From positions 1 through 64,000 of the forward strand of contig NZ_JAJATX010000015.1 of the NCBI RefSeq assembly GCF_020866965.1: a DNA stretch of 64,000 nucleotides, in the 5' to 3' direction. Below the pieces are notes generated by a model. That model was given only the letters and a program-made list of their open reading frames with translations, was not told the origin of the DNA and did no database searches. The position numbers and the translations under genes are program-made. Origin of the DNA: Microvirga roseola (GTDB lineage: Bacteria; Pseudomonadota; Alphaproteobacteria; Rhizobiales; Beijerinckiaceae). Below, piece after piece: positions 25,608 through 35,158 of the stretch. How positions within the stretch are numbered: the stretch's first letter is position 1; each line of letters starts with the position of its first letter.

Positions 25608-25972
25608 ACCGGCCTGTGCCTAATCCAGCGTCAGCTCTGGCCGGGCTACATCACGCGGCCTTAACGAAGATCTGCCTCTCCTGCAGATCCCCCGCCTTCC
25701 TGCACCTGGGGCCTGCTGCTTGACGGGGCGCAGATCTGCGAGAGTGCAGCAGTGGCCCAAGCGGAATGCCAGCAGCCGCTTGGTCCCAGAGCGAACCAAT
25801 TCCAACAGAGCACCTGGTCGAAACTGCCCCCGAACACATCCTTGTGATCGGCTGGCTGCAGCCTTGCAGTTGTCGAAAGCGTCCTTGGCTTTTACCGCAT
25901 GTTAACCGCCCCGGTTGAGCCTTCCCCAAGCACACACTGCTTTCTCCATCCAAGTTTTGTCAGGGTTCATCA
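25608..25972. other. Intergenic stretch before the carboxypeptidase gene
   Basis: No coding frame or IS fragment was recognised in these 365 bases. They presumably carry the promoter of the rightward D,D-carboxypeptidase gene. Confidence 0.4.
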
Positions 25973-27193
25973 TTGCTGGAACGACTGCTTTTCCGTTTCG
26001 CCGCCGCTGTATCTCAATCCCGGCTGGTACAGGTTCCCCTCATCCTGCTTTCAATGCTTCTTATCCCCGCCCAAGGCCTGGCGAACGAACGCTACGCCGG
26101 GATCGTGTGGGATATCACCTCGGGCAAGGTGCTCTATTCCGACGATGCCGACAAGCGCCGCTATCCCGCATCCCTGACCAAGATGATGACGCTCTACGTC
26201 CTGTTCGAGGACCTGGAGAAGGGGCAGGTGAAGCTGGACACTCCGCTCACGGTCTCCGCTCATGCGGCGGCTCAGGTGCCGACAAAGCTCGGGCTAAAAG
26301 CGGGGGAGACAATCTCGGTCGAGGCTGCCATCAAGGGGCTTGTGACCCGTTCTGCCAATGATGCCGCGGTCGTGATTGCAGAGAACCTGGCCGGGAGCGA
26401 ACCGGCCTTTGCCGAGCGCATGACCCGCACGGCTCACGACCTCGGTATGACCAGCACCCAGTTCCGCAACGCCTCGGGACTACCCAACCCGGATCAGGTC
26501 ACCACTGCGCGCGACATGATGCTGCTCGGCACTGCGCTCCAGGTCCGGTTTCCGCGCCACTATTCCTACTTCAAGACGCGCTCCTTCACTTACAGGGGTC
26601 GCACCTATCGGAGCCACAACCGGCTGGTCGGTCGCGTCAATGGCGTCGACGGTATTAAGACAGGCTATATCCGGGCCTCGGGCTTCAATCTCGTGACCTC
26701 GGTGCGGCGCGGGGGACGCAAGATCGTCGCCGTTGTTCTGGGCGGACGCACCGCCAAGCGCCGCGACAACCACATGGCCTCTCTCATCAGCCGCTACCTT
26801 CCGAAGGCGAAAGTCGGCAAGGGCTATGCCGCCGAAGTTCTGGCCATGGTCGGGAAGAAGCCGGTGGTCGTGGCTTCTGCCGATCCGTCCCTTGCGGCCA
26901 CCGCGCTGCCGCCTGTGGCGACGGATGCAACAGTTGCGGCACAGCCCGATGGCGTGCGCGCCGGGCCTGTGATCCAGATCGGCGCTCTTCCGAGCAGCGC
27001 GGCGGCCGAAAAGGCTCTCAAGGACGCCCAGTCGGCGCATGGTGAGATTCTGGCCGGGCTCAAGCCGGTAACGGAACCCTACAAGAACTTTGTCCGGGCT
27101 CGTTTTGCTGGTTTCTCCGACCGAAAGGCAGCCCAGGATGCCTGCGAGCAACTGCGGAAAGAGGCAGTGCCGTGTCTGGTGCTGGAACTCTGA
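25973..27193 (+). CDS. D-alanyl-D-alanine carboxypeptidase (PBP5/6-like) with C-terminal SPOR domain
   Basis: A 406-residue exported enzyme. The serine-penicillin-recognising motifs are SLTK (acylating Ser, about residue 67), SAN (about 127) and KTG (DGIKTG, about 228). It trims the terminal D-Ala from peptidoglycan stem peptides. Residues about 325-406 form a SPOR-like domain (VIQIGALPSSAAAEKAL, VRARFAGFSDRKAAQDACEQL) that would direct it to denuded septal glycan. The start appears to be TTG at 25973, with AGGG about eight bases upstream; a later start would shorten the signal peptide. Confidence 0.88.
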   Translation: MLERLLFRFAAAVSQSRLVQVPLILLSMLLIPAQGLANERYAGIVWDITSGKVLYSDDADKRRYPASLTKMMTLYVLFEDLEKGQVKLDTPLTVSAHAAAQVPTKLGLKAGETISVEAAIKGLVTRSANDAAVVIAENLAGSEPAFAERMTRTAHDLGMTSTQFRNASGLPNPDQVTTARDMMLLGTALQVRFPRHYSYFKTRSFTYRGRTYRSHNRLVGRVNGVDGIKTGYIRASGFNLVTSVRRGGRKIVAVVLGGRTAKRRDNHMASLISRYLPKAKVGKGYAAEVLAMVGKKPVVVASADPSLAATALPPVATDATVAAQPDGVRAGPVIQIGALPSSAAAEKALKDAQSAHGEILAGLKPVTEPYKNFVRARFAGFSDRKAAQDACEQLRKEAVPCLVLEL

Positions 27194-27441
27194 CAGGGTG
27201 TGACTTGCGCGAAGTAAGGCAGGGCCTGCACGGCAGGTCCTCGCCCCGTTAGAGTTGCCAGCGCCAACATCGTCCAGCCTGCGGCTGTAGCGGTTCACTG
27301 CACAGCTCCGGTTTGCTGATAATGGCGCCGCCCCCGATGAAGCCGACACCTGGGGCATTGTCTAGCGACGGTCCGATCAGCATGGACCGCCGACCGGGCC
27401 AGCAGCTGACTGGCTGGCATAGGGGGTGTAATGCGAAACCT

Positions 27442-28029
27442 ATGTTTACATTAGACCGAACCACATCCCTCGAGCAGGTGATCAAGAAGAGCCGGTTCAT
27501 TGCCCTTGCAGGCCCGGTGGCGAATGAGCAGGCGGCCAAGGACTTTATCGCCGCCCATTCCGATCCGCACGCCAACCACAATTGCTGGGCGTGGCGGATC
27601 GGTCAGATCTATCGGTTCAGCGACGATGGCGAACCCAGTGGTACCGCCGGCAAGCCGATCTTGCAGGCCACCGATCGGCTTCAACTCGACAGCATCGCTA
27701 TTGTCGTAACGCGTTGGTTTGGAGGTGTCCTACTCGGCAGCGGCGGTCTGGTCTGGGCCTATGGCGGAACGGCCGCGGCGTGCTTGCGCGAAGCCACTCT
27801 CGTGCAGATCGTGGCCGTTCAGGAGGCCACCATCTTCGTCCCGTTCTCCGACTCTGCGCTAGTGAGGGCGCGGCTTGCAAGCATTGCGGGCGTTCATCTC
27901 CGCCATGAGAATTTTACTGAAACGGGCGTGACGATCACGGCCGATCTCCCCGAAGCGACCGCCCCGCACATCGTTCGGATGATCACCGACGTCACCAGTG
28001 GACGGGCGTCGATTTCGATCAAGCCATGA
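27442..28029 (+). CDS. YigZ/IMPACT family protein
   Basis: A 195-residue protein from ATG 27442. The IMPACT N-terminal domain is evident: IKKSRFIALAGPV, then HNCWAWRIG, FSDDGEPSGTAGKPIL and VVTRWFGGVLLGSGGLVWAYGG. Residues about 130-195 form the smaller C-terminal domain. Bacterial YigZ proteins have no settled biochemical role; the eukaryotic homologue modulates Gcn2. Upstream in-frame codons do not match the family. Confidence 0.85.
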   Translation: MFTLDRTTSLEQVIKKSRFIALAGPVANEQAAKDFIAAHSDPHANHNCWAWRIGQIYRFSDDGEPSGTAGKPILQATDRLQLDSIAIVVTRWFGGVLLGSGGLVWAYGGTAAACLREATLVQIVAVQEATIFVPFSDSALVRARLASIAGVHLRHENFTETGVTITADLPEATAPHIVRMITDVTSGRASISIKP

Positions 28030-28289
28030 GCGCCGTCCTGCTATGAGCCACCTGGCTCTCCGGCGAGAACCAGGGCATCGGCTCCTCCAGCCCTGGCTCG
28101 TCTCGGTTAAGGTACAGGCGGCACGAGAGTGACCGGACCACGCACGCCCTCTCGGCCGCAGAAGGGCAGGTTCCAGGTGATCAGCGGACCTTCAATATAC
28201 CAATCGGGAACTTCCCGGTTTGACCACCCAAACCAGACCTGCGCAAGGCAAAGACTTTCGAGCTTGGCGGCTGATCGCGAGAGGCCAAT

Positions 28290-28674
28290 TCATCCCGGTG
28301 GCACCGGGCGAGGGCGAGAGCCGCTATCGATGGCGACGAACGTGAAGACCGCTTCCGTCACCTTGACCTGCTCGTCTCCATCCCGGGAGCGGCGCCAGGC
28401 CTCGACCTGGAACTTCATGGAGGTCCGCCCGGTCGAAATCAGATCCGCATAGACCGAGACCTCATCGCCGACGTGAACTGGGCTGTGAAACGCCATCCCG
28501 TCCACCGCCACGGTCACGCAGCGACCGCGGGCCCGCCGGGCGGCTGCATTGCCTGTCGCAAGAACCATCTGCGACATTAGCCAACCCGAAGATGTGCCCG
28601 GTAGGGTTCGTGTCCGAAGGCATCGCAACGGTCCGAATGACGGCTTCGCGTACCCCGCTATTCTCGACCGTCAT
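28290..28674 (-). pseudogene. Acyl-CoA thioesterase (hotdog fold) with a frameshift
   Basis: From ATG 28672-28674 (GGAAGAGG upstream) the frame reads IRTVAMPSDTNPTGHIFG and then shifts. The other frame continues WLMSQMVLATGNAAARRARG, MAFHSPVHVGDEVSVYADL and on to 28290. Relatives have HIFGGW here; seven bases stand where nine are expected, so a two-base deletion explains the break. Repair would give a YciA-type thioesterase of about 128 residues. Confidence 0.8.
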
Positions 28675-28707
28675 GACTGCCTCTTCCCCGTGTCCGCGCC
28701 GCAGCTC

Positions 28708-28905
28708 TCAGTGTTCCAGGATCGGCCTGATTTCCTGAAGATTCTCGATGGTGTGCTCCAGGTGGCAGCGCTGCGCCTGCGAGGCCTCTGCGTTCCTCCC
28801 GCGCTCCAGCAGGTCAAGGATCTGGAGATGCTCCTCGCATTGCTGGCAGTAACGCGTGCGGTCGATCATGGAGCGATACGAGAGCAGGCGACGGACGCGG
28901 CTGGA
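28708..28905 (-). pseudogene. C-terminal fragment of a GntR/FCD-type regulator
   Basis: Minus-strand translation ending at TGA 28708-28710 gives SRVRRLLSYRSMIDRTRYC, EHLQILDLLERGRNAEA and HLEHTIENLQEIRPILEH. This resembles the end of an FCD ligand-binding domain of GntR-family regulators (loop of HxxxL...R....A..A...HL). The winged-helix half is missing and replaced by unrelated sequence after about 28925. Confidence 0.6.
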
Positions 28906-28996
28906 TTGGGAGCCGCTGGCGCAGGTTGGCGACTTTGGATCAAGCCCTCTGCGACAGAGCGGGGATTGTGAGTTCCCGCAGAGCTTATCCTGCCGA

Positions 28997-29356
28997 GTGC
29001 CGTTCGATGAGTGCGCGGTGGTTCATGCCTTCTCGCCGATGCAGAGCGTCGTTGGCTTTGGCGATGCCCCGCCACAGGTTCCCAAGGCCTACGCGCAAGG
29101 GATAGGGAATGAGGCTTTGACGGAGGCCGTCACGGAGCTGCATGCGCTGGGCCTGGACCGATCCCTTGTGCCGACCTTCACCGAGGAGGGCGATACATAT
29201 CCGGTCATCTCCGCTGCGTGTGACCGCTGGGAGCCGGATCTGCTCGTCATGGGAACCCATGGGCGCAGCCCGCTCACCGAGTTGTTCCTCGGCACCACGG
29301 CTGCGAGGGCCCTGGGCGAGGCCAGGTGCGACGTCCTGGTGAAGAGGGTTAATTAG
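28997..29356 (+). pseudogene. Universal stress protein, N-terminally truncated
   Basis: About 119 codons encode the second half of a UspA domain: CAVVHAFSPMQS, then DLLVMGTHGRSPLTELFLGTTA (the ATP-binding GxxG...S/T region is present) and ARCDVLVKRVN at the end. The first beta strand and the loop before CAVVHAF are missing. The frame runs upstream into sequence next to the GntR fragment. A GTG at 28997 could start translation, but no Shine-Dalgarno is evident. Confidence 0.65.
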
Positions 29357-29538
29357 TGGCCTGCCGTCCGGCGCATCGGACGCGCTCGCAATGTCGTCTT
29401 CAATGAGGCCCTGGTTGGTGTGATCTGAGACATGTTGAACCACTATCCGGTGGCTTGGTTCAGGTCATGCTGGCAAAGGGACGCTAAGGGTGGGCCATGC
29501 CTTGGATAGGGAGGCGCGAATTTCGCACCGGACAGCCC

Positions 29539-29887
29539 TTAGCACCGATGCGGCGGCGGCTGATGTCCAGGAGGCCGATCCGGGTACCAGGTGCGGCACT
29601 CCCCGGGAGGCGGAAGATGCCCCGGCGGGATCCTGACGGCATTCCCGCGGGCACGGCGCGGACGGTCCTCCCGGTAGCCGTATGCGCGGGGGCCACAGCC
29701 ATAATCCGGTTCGGCATACCGGTCGTAGCTGAGGCCGGGAACGCCATGGCCATAGTAGGGGCGAGGCTCATAGGCTCGGTCATAGCCGCCGCCCCAGCGA
29801 CCTTTTCCGCTCTCGTCCTTGTGAGGCACTCCCCACCGACCCAAACAAGAATATGCTTAACACAGCTGTCAGTTGATGCGCCGTCAT
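29539..29887 (-). pseudogene. Small exported Pro/Gly/Tyr-rich protein, frameshifted after the signal peptide
   Basis: ATG 29885-29887 has a perfect AAGGAG nine bases upstream and starts a signal peptide (MTAHQLTAVLSIFLFGSVGSAS). The frame ends soon after, but a one-base shift gives PHKDESGKGRWGGGYDRAY, a Tyr/Gly/Arg-rich body and the distinctive end IPPGHLPPPGECRTWYPDRP then PGHQPPPHRC. I recall this 'PPGHLPPPGECR' ending from secreted proteins in Alphaproteobacteria; function is unknown. Confidence 0.65.
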
Positions 29888-30096
29888 CGGAAACTCCTTT
29901 CAATGAATAGGCGAACGTTGCGGTGGTGAAAGGGTTGCGACGGCAAGCTGAACGAAAAGCCAGCGGATTCCACAACTCGCCTTCCGCGAAGTTGATGAAC
30001 CGAAACGTCTCCTATTGGCGGCACATTCCGGAAGTAGGCTGAAAGTCCGATTATGAGGCAGGAGCAGACGAAGATCAGTCGTGCTCGCAAAACGAA

Positions 30097-30116
30097 GGCC
30101 GCCCGATTGGGCGGCC
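30097..30116 (-). terminator. Intrinsic terminator hairpin, minus strand
   Basis: A perfect eight-base stem (GGCCGCCC / GGGCGGCC) with a four-base loop is followed on the minus strand by TTCGTTTTG. It has no obvious intact gene upstream; only IS fragments lie there now. Confidence 0.6.
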
Positions 30117-30184
30117 TCCATTGGGTCGGCTGCGGCAACATTCGGTCACTTGGACCGAACTTCACTTCTCACTTCAATCGGGCC

Positions 30185-30449
30185 CAGCCTTCCACCATGG
30201 GCAAAAGAAGGCTGAGGCTGTTCTGGAGGTGGAGGAACTCGAAGCGGCAGCTGACCGCTGTTGCTGGGACGGCGAGAAAGCCCTGGCCTGCGACCAGGCT
30301 GGCGTCACCGTCACCTTACCCAGGCCCATGACCACGAGTGCCAAATTCGACGCCCCTTTGGCAAGCAGGCCTTCGTCTACCTGTCCAAGGAAGAAGCCTA
30401 TCGCCGCCCGGCGGGCGAGAAGCTCAGGTACTACTTAAGCAGCGGGTAG
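30185..30449 (+). mobile_element. IS1182-family transposase remnant
   Basis: Plus-strand frames read VEELEAAADRCCWDGEKALA, CDQAGVTVTLPRPMTT, then after a shift FGKQAFVYLSKEEAYRRPAG and EKLRYYLSSG. This is the middle-to-late part of an IS1182-type transposase (ADRGYF...AGITVTLPKP...FGK..F.Y). It has a frameshift and is truncated at both ends. Confidence 0.75.
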
Positions 30450-30951
30450 CGTAAGCTCTCGTGAACCGGCAAGTTCCTGCCGCACCGGAAGGTCACACTC
30501 GAGCAGGAAACCGCGAATCTGGTTGATCACCGCCGTACGCTGCCCGATTAGACGGCTTCGCACCCGGTGCAGAGCTTGCAGGTCGAGTTGCTCGGCTGAC
30601 TTCAGCGGCACGGGGCGCATCGTGGGCCGCTGCACCGCCTCGGCGATAGCCTCGGCATTGCGGTAGTCATTCTTGTGGCCTTTGAGAAACGGCTTGACGT
30701 ACTGGGCTGGCAGAAGGCGCACTTCATTCCGAAAGCGGCAAGCTGGCGCCCGACGTGATGGGCTCCGGCGAGACCTCCATCCCGATCAGACAGACCGGCA
30801 GATTGGCCAGACAGCACTGCAGTCGTCCGCGCGCGATCTTCCTGCGCAGCACAATCCTACCGCGTGCACCCATGCCGATGAGGTGGAAGGTGTTTTTTCC
30901 TAGGTCGATCCCGATCGTGGTGATGGTCTCAGTTGTGATCTGGTGTGACAT
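30435..30951 (-). mobile_element. IS110-family transposase remnant
   Basis: From ATG 30949-30951 the frame gives ETITTIGIDLGKNTFHLIGM, with the first acidic residue of the DEDD catalytic set, and CLIGMEVS. It then shifts to VGRQLAAFG and RLLPAQYVKPFLKGHKNDYR, NAEAIAEAVQRPTM, ALHRVRSRLIGQRTAVINQI. The sequence stops at about 30480, where it meets the IS1182 fragment. The C-terminal half is gone. Confidence 0.8.
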
Positions 30952-31016
30952 GGCATGGCTCCTTCCGGGATAATCCCGTCCTCCCATGCTCCACCTGGGA
31001 GCGCGGCCGGTCCATG

Positions 31017-31300
31017 CCATTAGCCGTGGCCTTCTCCAGGATCTCCCGTTCCTGTCGCAGGATCTCGTTCTCGCGCCGTAGCTCGGCCGCCATATCCTCC
31101 TGGCGGTTCTCGGGTGGAGCGTCGATCTCGCGTTCACGGCGGCGGTCAATCCGATGGCGCAGGGTGGACAGACCAACCCCGAGATCCTCAGCATTCGCCC
31201 GTCGGCTGCGGCCGCTCGTCAGAGCAAGCCGCACGGCCTCATCCTGAAACTCTTTCGTAAAGCGGGTGTGGGGCGTGGAGATCCTCCTGGGTCATTAGAG
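31017..31300 (-). mobile_element. IS3-family orfA remnant
   Basis: Minus-strand translation gives TRFTKEFQDEAVRLALTSG, an HTH region (AEDLGVGLSTLRHRIDRR), then a leucine-zipper-like end (MAAELRRENEILRQEREILE). This is an IS3-type OrfA. The orfB that should follow is absent, and IS110 sequence begins instead. Confidence 0.7.
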
Positions 31301-31373
31301 TGCTCTCCATCTTTCCGAAGCAAGACGATCTCCTCCCGGCACTCCCCATTGGTCTCAGCAGCTTGCACGTCTG

Positions 31374-32336
31374 TCAGGGTGCGCCCGCCTCGTCTTTGTC
31401 GCTGCGCAGGACTTGGTTCCAGCCCCAATGCAGGAGTGACGGGTCGTCGCTGTCGACGCCGCGGGTGAGCAGGATGTCGTGAATTTCTTCGAGGCGACTG
31501 ATCGTGGCGGGGCCGCGCTTGAGGCCGATGATCACCATCAGAATTTCGAGCATGAGCAGTTGGACCACATAGGCGTCGGTGCCCACCCGCATAGTCGCGT
31601 CGTGAGGGACGTCGATGCTGAGCACGATGTCGGCCATTGCGGCCAACGGTGTATTCGTTTGAGTCAGAGCGATCACCGTGGCGCCGTGCTCCTTGCCGAC
31701 CGCCGCGGCTTCGAGAAGAGCGGGCATGCGGCCGACATAGGAGATCGCAAACAGCACGTCTTCCTCCGTCTGCGTAGCCGCTGCGACGAGTTGGAGATGA
31801 GCGTCGGAAAATGCATTCGTGGTGATGCCGAGCCGGAACAGGCGGGCCTGCATGTCCATGGCGAGAAAGTTCGAGGTCGCCCCGGTCCCGAAGCAGTCGA
31901 CACGCCGGGCGCGGTGCATAATCTCGGCGGCCCGTTCGATGTCTGCAGGCACCAGCTGATGCTGCCAGTCGGATAGAACCGAGGTCGTGCTGCCGACGAT
32001 GCTGCGAATGACTTCCGCAGTGCTGTCGCCCGGCGTCACGCTGCGGTGCAGGTAGGGTGCGCCGACAGCGAGAGCCGCAGCCAGCTTGAGTTTCAGGTCG
32101 CGCAGGCCGTCACACCCGACCGTGCGGGCGAAGCGAACGATAGTTGGGGCGCTCACACCAGCCTTCGAGGCCAGTTCCTCGACATTGGCCTGCATGGCCC
32201 AATGCGGGTTTTCTAGAATCATTGCGGCGATGCGCTGCTGTCCCGCCGACATGGACACGAGGCCGGCGCTGATCGACCGCAGAATATCCGAACCGGGGTC
32301 CGGTGACAGGTTCGAGAGGGGGGCGTCCTGGATCAT
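31374..32336 (-). CDS. MurR/RpiR-family transcriptional regulator
   Basis: A 320-residue regulator with an N-terminal HTH_6 domain (residues about 15-90, recognition helix region SAPTIVRFARTVGCDGLRD) and a SIS sugar/phosphosugar-binding domain (residues about 130-265, CFGTGATSNFLAMDMQARL, FAISYVGRMPALLEAA). Its start overlaps the stop of the dppF-like gene by four bases, so it is the last gene of the importer operon and likely its regulator. SIS ligands are usually phosphosugars; the effector here is unknown. Confidence 0.85.
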   Translation of the reverse strand: MIQDAPLSNLSPDPGSDILRSISAGLVSMSAGQQRIAAMILENPHWAMQANVEELASKAGVSAPTIVRFARTVGCDGLRDLKLKLAAALAVGAPYLHRSVTPGDSTAEVIRSIVGSTTSVLSDWQHQLVPADIERAAEIMHRARRVDCFGTGATSNFLAMDMQARLFRLGITTNAFSDAHLQLVAAATQTEEDVLFAISYVGRMPALLEAAAVGKEHGATVIALTQTNTPLAAMADIVLSIDVPHDATMRVGTDAYVVQLLMLEILMVIIGLKRGPATISRLEEIHDILLTRGVDSDDPSLLHWGWNQVLRSDKDEAGAP

Positions 32337-33310
32337 GCCGCAGCAGGTTCTTCGTCGTGTGCCGTGTCATAGTGACAAGCGAACCTATGGCCTCCGCTGG
32401 CCGAGCGCAACTTTGGAACGACACGAGCGCATTCGTCCGTCGCCGCCGGGCACCGGGTGCGGAACACGCAGCCCGAAGGAGGCGCCATGGGAGACGGGAT
32501 GTCGCCCGTGAGCATCCGGCGGATCTTCGGTGCATCAGGATCGGCCTTCGGGGAGGCCGCAAGCAGGGCTCGCGTGTAAGGATGGCGCGGCCTCTGCGAA
32601 ATATCATCCGACGAACCAATTTCCATGACCCGACCGAGATAGAGCACCGCGATGCGGTCGCACATCAACTCGACCACATCCAGGTCGTGGGAGATGAAGA
32701 GCATCGCAAGCCCGAAGCGCTGCCGCAGGTCCTGCATCAGGTTAATCACCTGCGCCTGGACGGACACGTCCAGGGCCGAGACTGGCTCGTCTGCGACGAT
32801 CAGCTTCGGTTCGACCGCAAGAGCGCGGGCTATTCCGATGCGCTGGCGCTGTCCCCCGGAAAATTCGTGCGGAAAGCGGGACATGTGAGTGGCCTGCAAT
32901 CCGACCGTTTCCAGGAGTTCTCCGATCCGCTCATTCCGACGGGCTCCACTTGCGAGCCGGTGGGCATCAAGCGCCTCGCCGATGATCTCGCGCACCCGCA
33001 GCCGGGGATTCAGGCTGGCATAAGGATCCTGAAAGATCATCTGCGCGTTGCGGCGCAGGACCTTCAGCTGCCGCTCGGGAAGTCGCGAGATGTCCTGGCC
33101 GTCGAAGCGGATGGCGCCCGCCGTCGAATCGATCAGCCGCAGAATGAGACGGCCGATTGTGCTCTTCCCCGAACCAGACTCTCCGACTAGGCCCAAAACC
33201 TCGCCTGGCGCGATGTCGAAGCTCACATCTTCGACGGCGCGAACAATATGCGGTGTCCGTCCGAAATGCTTTGTCAGGCCTTCGACGGCCAGAAGCGGTG
33301 CAGCGCTCAT
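32333..33310 (-). CDS. Oligopeptide/dipeptide ABC transporter ATPase (DppF/OppF type)
   Basis: A 325-residue ATPase with Walker [10 protein letters not shown], signature SGGQRQRIGIARAL and Walker B LIVADEPVSALDVS. The C-terminal oligopeptide-transport region with a Cys cluster is present (SGCVFRTRCPAATDECARVVP), typical of DppD/DppF/OppD/OppF proteins. The ATG overlaps the upstream ATPase stop as ATGA. Confidence 0.9.
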   Translation of the reverse strand: MSAAPLLAVEGLTKHFGRTPHIVRAVEDVSFDIAPGEVLGLVGESGSGKSTIGRLILRLIDSTAGAIRFDGQDISRLPERQLKVLRRNAQMIFQDPYASLNPRLRVREIIGEALDAHRLASGARRNERIGELLETVGLQATHMSRFPHEFSGGQRQRIGIARALAVEPKLIVADEPVSALDVSVQAQVINLMQDLRQRFGLAMLFISHDLDVVELMCDRIAVLYLGRVMEIGSSDDISQRPRHPYTRALLAASPKADPDAPKIRRMLTGDIPSPMAPPSGCVFRTRCPAATDECARVVPKLRSASGGHRFACHYDTAHDEEPAAA

Positions 33311-34305
33311 GCGAAGGTCTCCCTCCATCTCAGGCAGCGGACGCTGCGTTCCTTTTCATTTTCCAGCGCGATTGCGTCTGTACGGCAGATATCCGCCGCC
33401 CGCGTGCAGCGCGGAGCAAAACTGCACCCTCCGTTGACGAACTCGACGGATCCGGGGATAGACTGCACCACTCGGCGGCCATCCTCCCGATGCCGTGCGC
33501 GAGCCGGCAGACAGTTCAGCAACGCGCCCGTGTATGGATGCCGCGGCGCCCGGAAGATGTCCCTGACGGAGCCGGTTTCCACCACCTGACCCGCATACAT
33601 CACAGTCACCCGGTCGGCGATCTCGGCAACGACGCCGAGATTGTGCGTGATGAACAGCACCCCCATGCCGAGGTCTCTCTGCAGGCGCCCGATCAACGCC
33701 AGGATCTGGGCTTGGATGGTCACGTCGAGAGCCGTGGTCGGTTCGTCGGCGATCAGCAGGGAAGGATTACAGGACATCGCCAGCGCGATCATCACCCTTT
33801 GACGCATGCCGCCCGACATCTGGTGCGGATACTCATAAACACGGTGCCGTGCGTTCGGGATCTCCACCAGATCGAGCATTTCTTCCGCCCGCCGCATGGC
33901 CGCCCCCTGGCTGAGCCCCATGTGCAGGCGCACAGATTCGGCGATCTGTTCGCCGACGGTCATGACCGGGTTGAGGCTGGTCATGGGCTCTTGGAAGATC
34001 ATCGCGATCTCGGAGCCCCGCAGCTTGCGCAGTTCCGGCAGAGGCAAGCTTACGAGATCGACCATCTCTCCCGACCTCCTGCGGAACAGGATCTGCCCTC
34101 CCGAGACGCGGCCGGCCGGGCGCGGCAGCAGCCCCATGACGGCGAGACTCGTCACAGATTTCCCGGAACCCGATTCGCCCACGAGAGCAACCGTCTCGCC
34201 GGCACCGACGGAAAGCGTGACCCCTCGTACCGGGGTCACTTCGCTGTCCTCGGTGCGAAAGCGAGCCTCGAGGTCCCTGATCGAGAGAAGGTGCGAGGTG
34301 TCCAT
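33307..34305 (-). CDS. Oligopeptide/dipeptide ABC transporter ATPase (DppD/OppD type)
   Basis: A 332-residue ATPase from ATG 34303-34305. Walker A is GESGSGKSV, the signature [15 protein letters not shown], Walker [15 protein letters not shown]. The oligopeptide C-terminal part has the Cys-rich stretch [16 protein letters not shown]. It is DppD-like because of the [19 protein letters not shown] insert. An upstream ORF extension lies inside the permease gene and is not used. Confidence 0.9.
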   Translation of the reverse strand: MDTSHLLSIRDLEARFRTEDSEVTPVRGVTLSVGAGETVALVGESGSGKSVTSLAVMGLLPRPAGRVSGGQILFRRRSGEMVDLVSLPLPELRKLRGSEIAMIFQEPMTSLNPVMTVGEQIAESVRLHMGLSQGAAMRRAEEMLDLVEIPNARHRVYEYPHQMSGGMRQRVMIALAMSCNPSLLIADEPTTALDVTIQAQILALIGRLQRDLGMGVLFITHNLGVVAEIADRVTVMYAGQVVETGSVRDIFRAPRHPYTGALLNCLPARARHREDGRRVVQSIPGSVEFVNGGCSFAPRCTRAADICRTDAIALENEKERSVRCLRWRETFA

Positions 34306-34307
34306 CG

Positions 34308-35156
34308 TCACAGCGTCTTCCGCAGTTTGGGATCGAGCATATCTCGCAAGCCGTCGCCGACGACCTGCAGCGAAAGAGCCGCGAGAACAATGGCGAGCCC
34401 AGGGAATAGCACTACCCAGAAGGCACTGTCGGCATATTGCTGGCCGGAGGCGATCATGGTTCCCCACGTCGGCACCTCCGGCGGAACCCCGGCACCCAGA
34501 AAGGAAAGGCCGGCCTCGGCCAGGACCGCGTAGGCGAAGATGAACGTCGCCTGGACCAGCACCGGCGAGGCGACATTCAAGAGGATGTGCACGGACAGGA
34601 TCCGGCGCGTCGAGACTCCCAATGCACGCGCCGCCTCGACGAACGGCAACTCGCGAAGGACAAGAGTGGAGGCGCGAACCACCCTGATCACCCGCGGCGT
34701 ATAAACGATTGAGAGGGCCAGAACGACATTGAAAGCGGAAGCGCCGAGGACGGCCACCAAGAAGATGGCCAGCAGGATATCGGGAAGCGCCATCGTGGCA
34801 TCCACGACCCGCATGACGAGGCCATCGAGCGACCGGAAGTAGCCGGCCAGCAGCCCGAACAGAGTTCCGACGGTCATCGACACGAGGACCACGGCGAAGC
34901 CGATGCCGAGCGATGCGCGGGCCCCGTAAATGATGCGCGAAAGAATGTCGCGTCCGAACTCATCTGTGCCCAGCCAGTTAAGTTCGCCAGGAGGCCTCAG
35001 GCGGCGGATGATTTTGATAGAGGTTGGCTCATACGGCGCGACCCACGGCGCCACCAGCGCCATCAGCATGATGACGGACAGGATGACGAATGCCGCGAAC
35101 ACGAGCTTCCGTCGAAACATGCGGCGGAAGAACAGGATTGCAGGTGAGTGGACCAT
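34308..35156 (-). CDS. Dipeptide/oligopeptide ABC permease (DppC type)
   Basis: A 282-residue inner-membrane permease with the DppC/OppC arrangement: a cytoplasmic N terminus, first helix (FAAFVILSVIMLMALVAPWV), the HPP-like LGTDEFGRDILSRIIYGAR segment and the EAA loop (EAARALGVSTRRILSVHIL) that contacts the ATPases. It is separated from the DppB-type gene by two bases. Confidence 0.88.
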   Translation of the reverse strand: MVHSPAILFFRRMFRRKLVFAAFVILSVIMLMALVAPWVAPYEPTSIKIIRRLRPPGELNWLGTDEFGRDILSRIIYGARASLGIGFAVVLVSMTVGTLFGLLAGYFRSLDGLVMRVVDATMALPDILLAIFLVAVLGASAFNVVLALSIVYTPRVIRVVRASTLVLRELPFVEAARALGVSTRRILSVHILLNVASPVLVQATFIFAYAVLAEAGLSFLGAGVPPEVPTWGTMIASGQQYADSAFWVVLFPGLAIVLAALSLQVVGDGLRDMLDPKLRKTL

Positions 35157-35158
35157 GA

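Noticed and set aside
33157-34533. 458-codon plus-strand frame opposite the DppF/DppD genes
   Set aside because: Antisense shadow of two well-supported ATPase genes; His/Arg/Pro-rich composition is typical of shadows.
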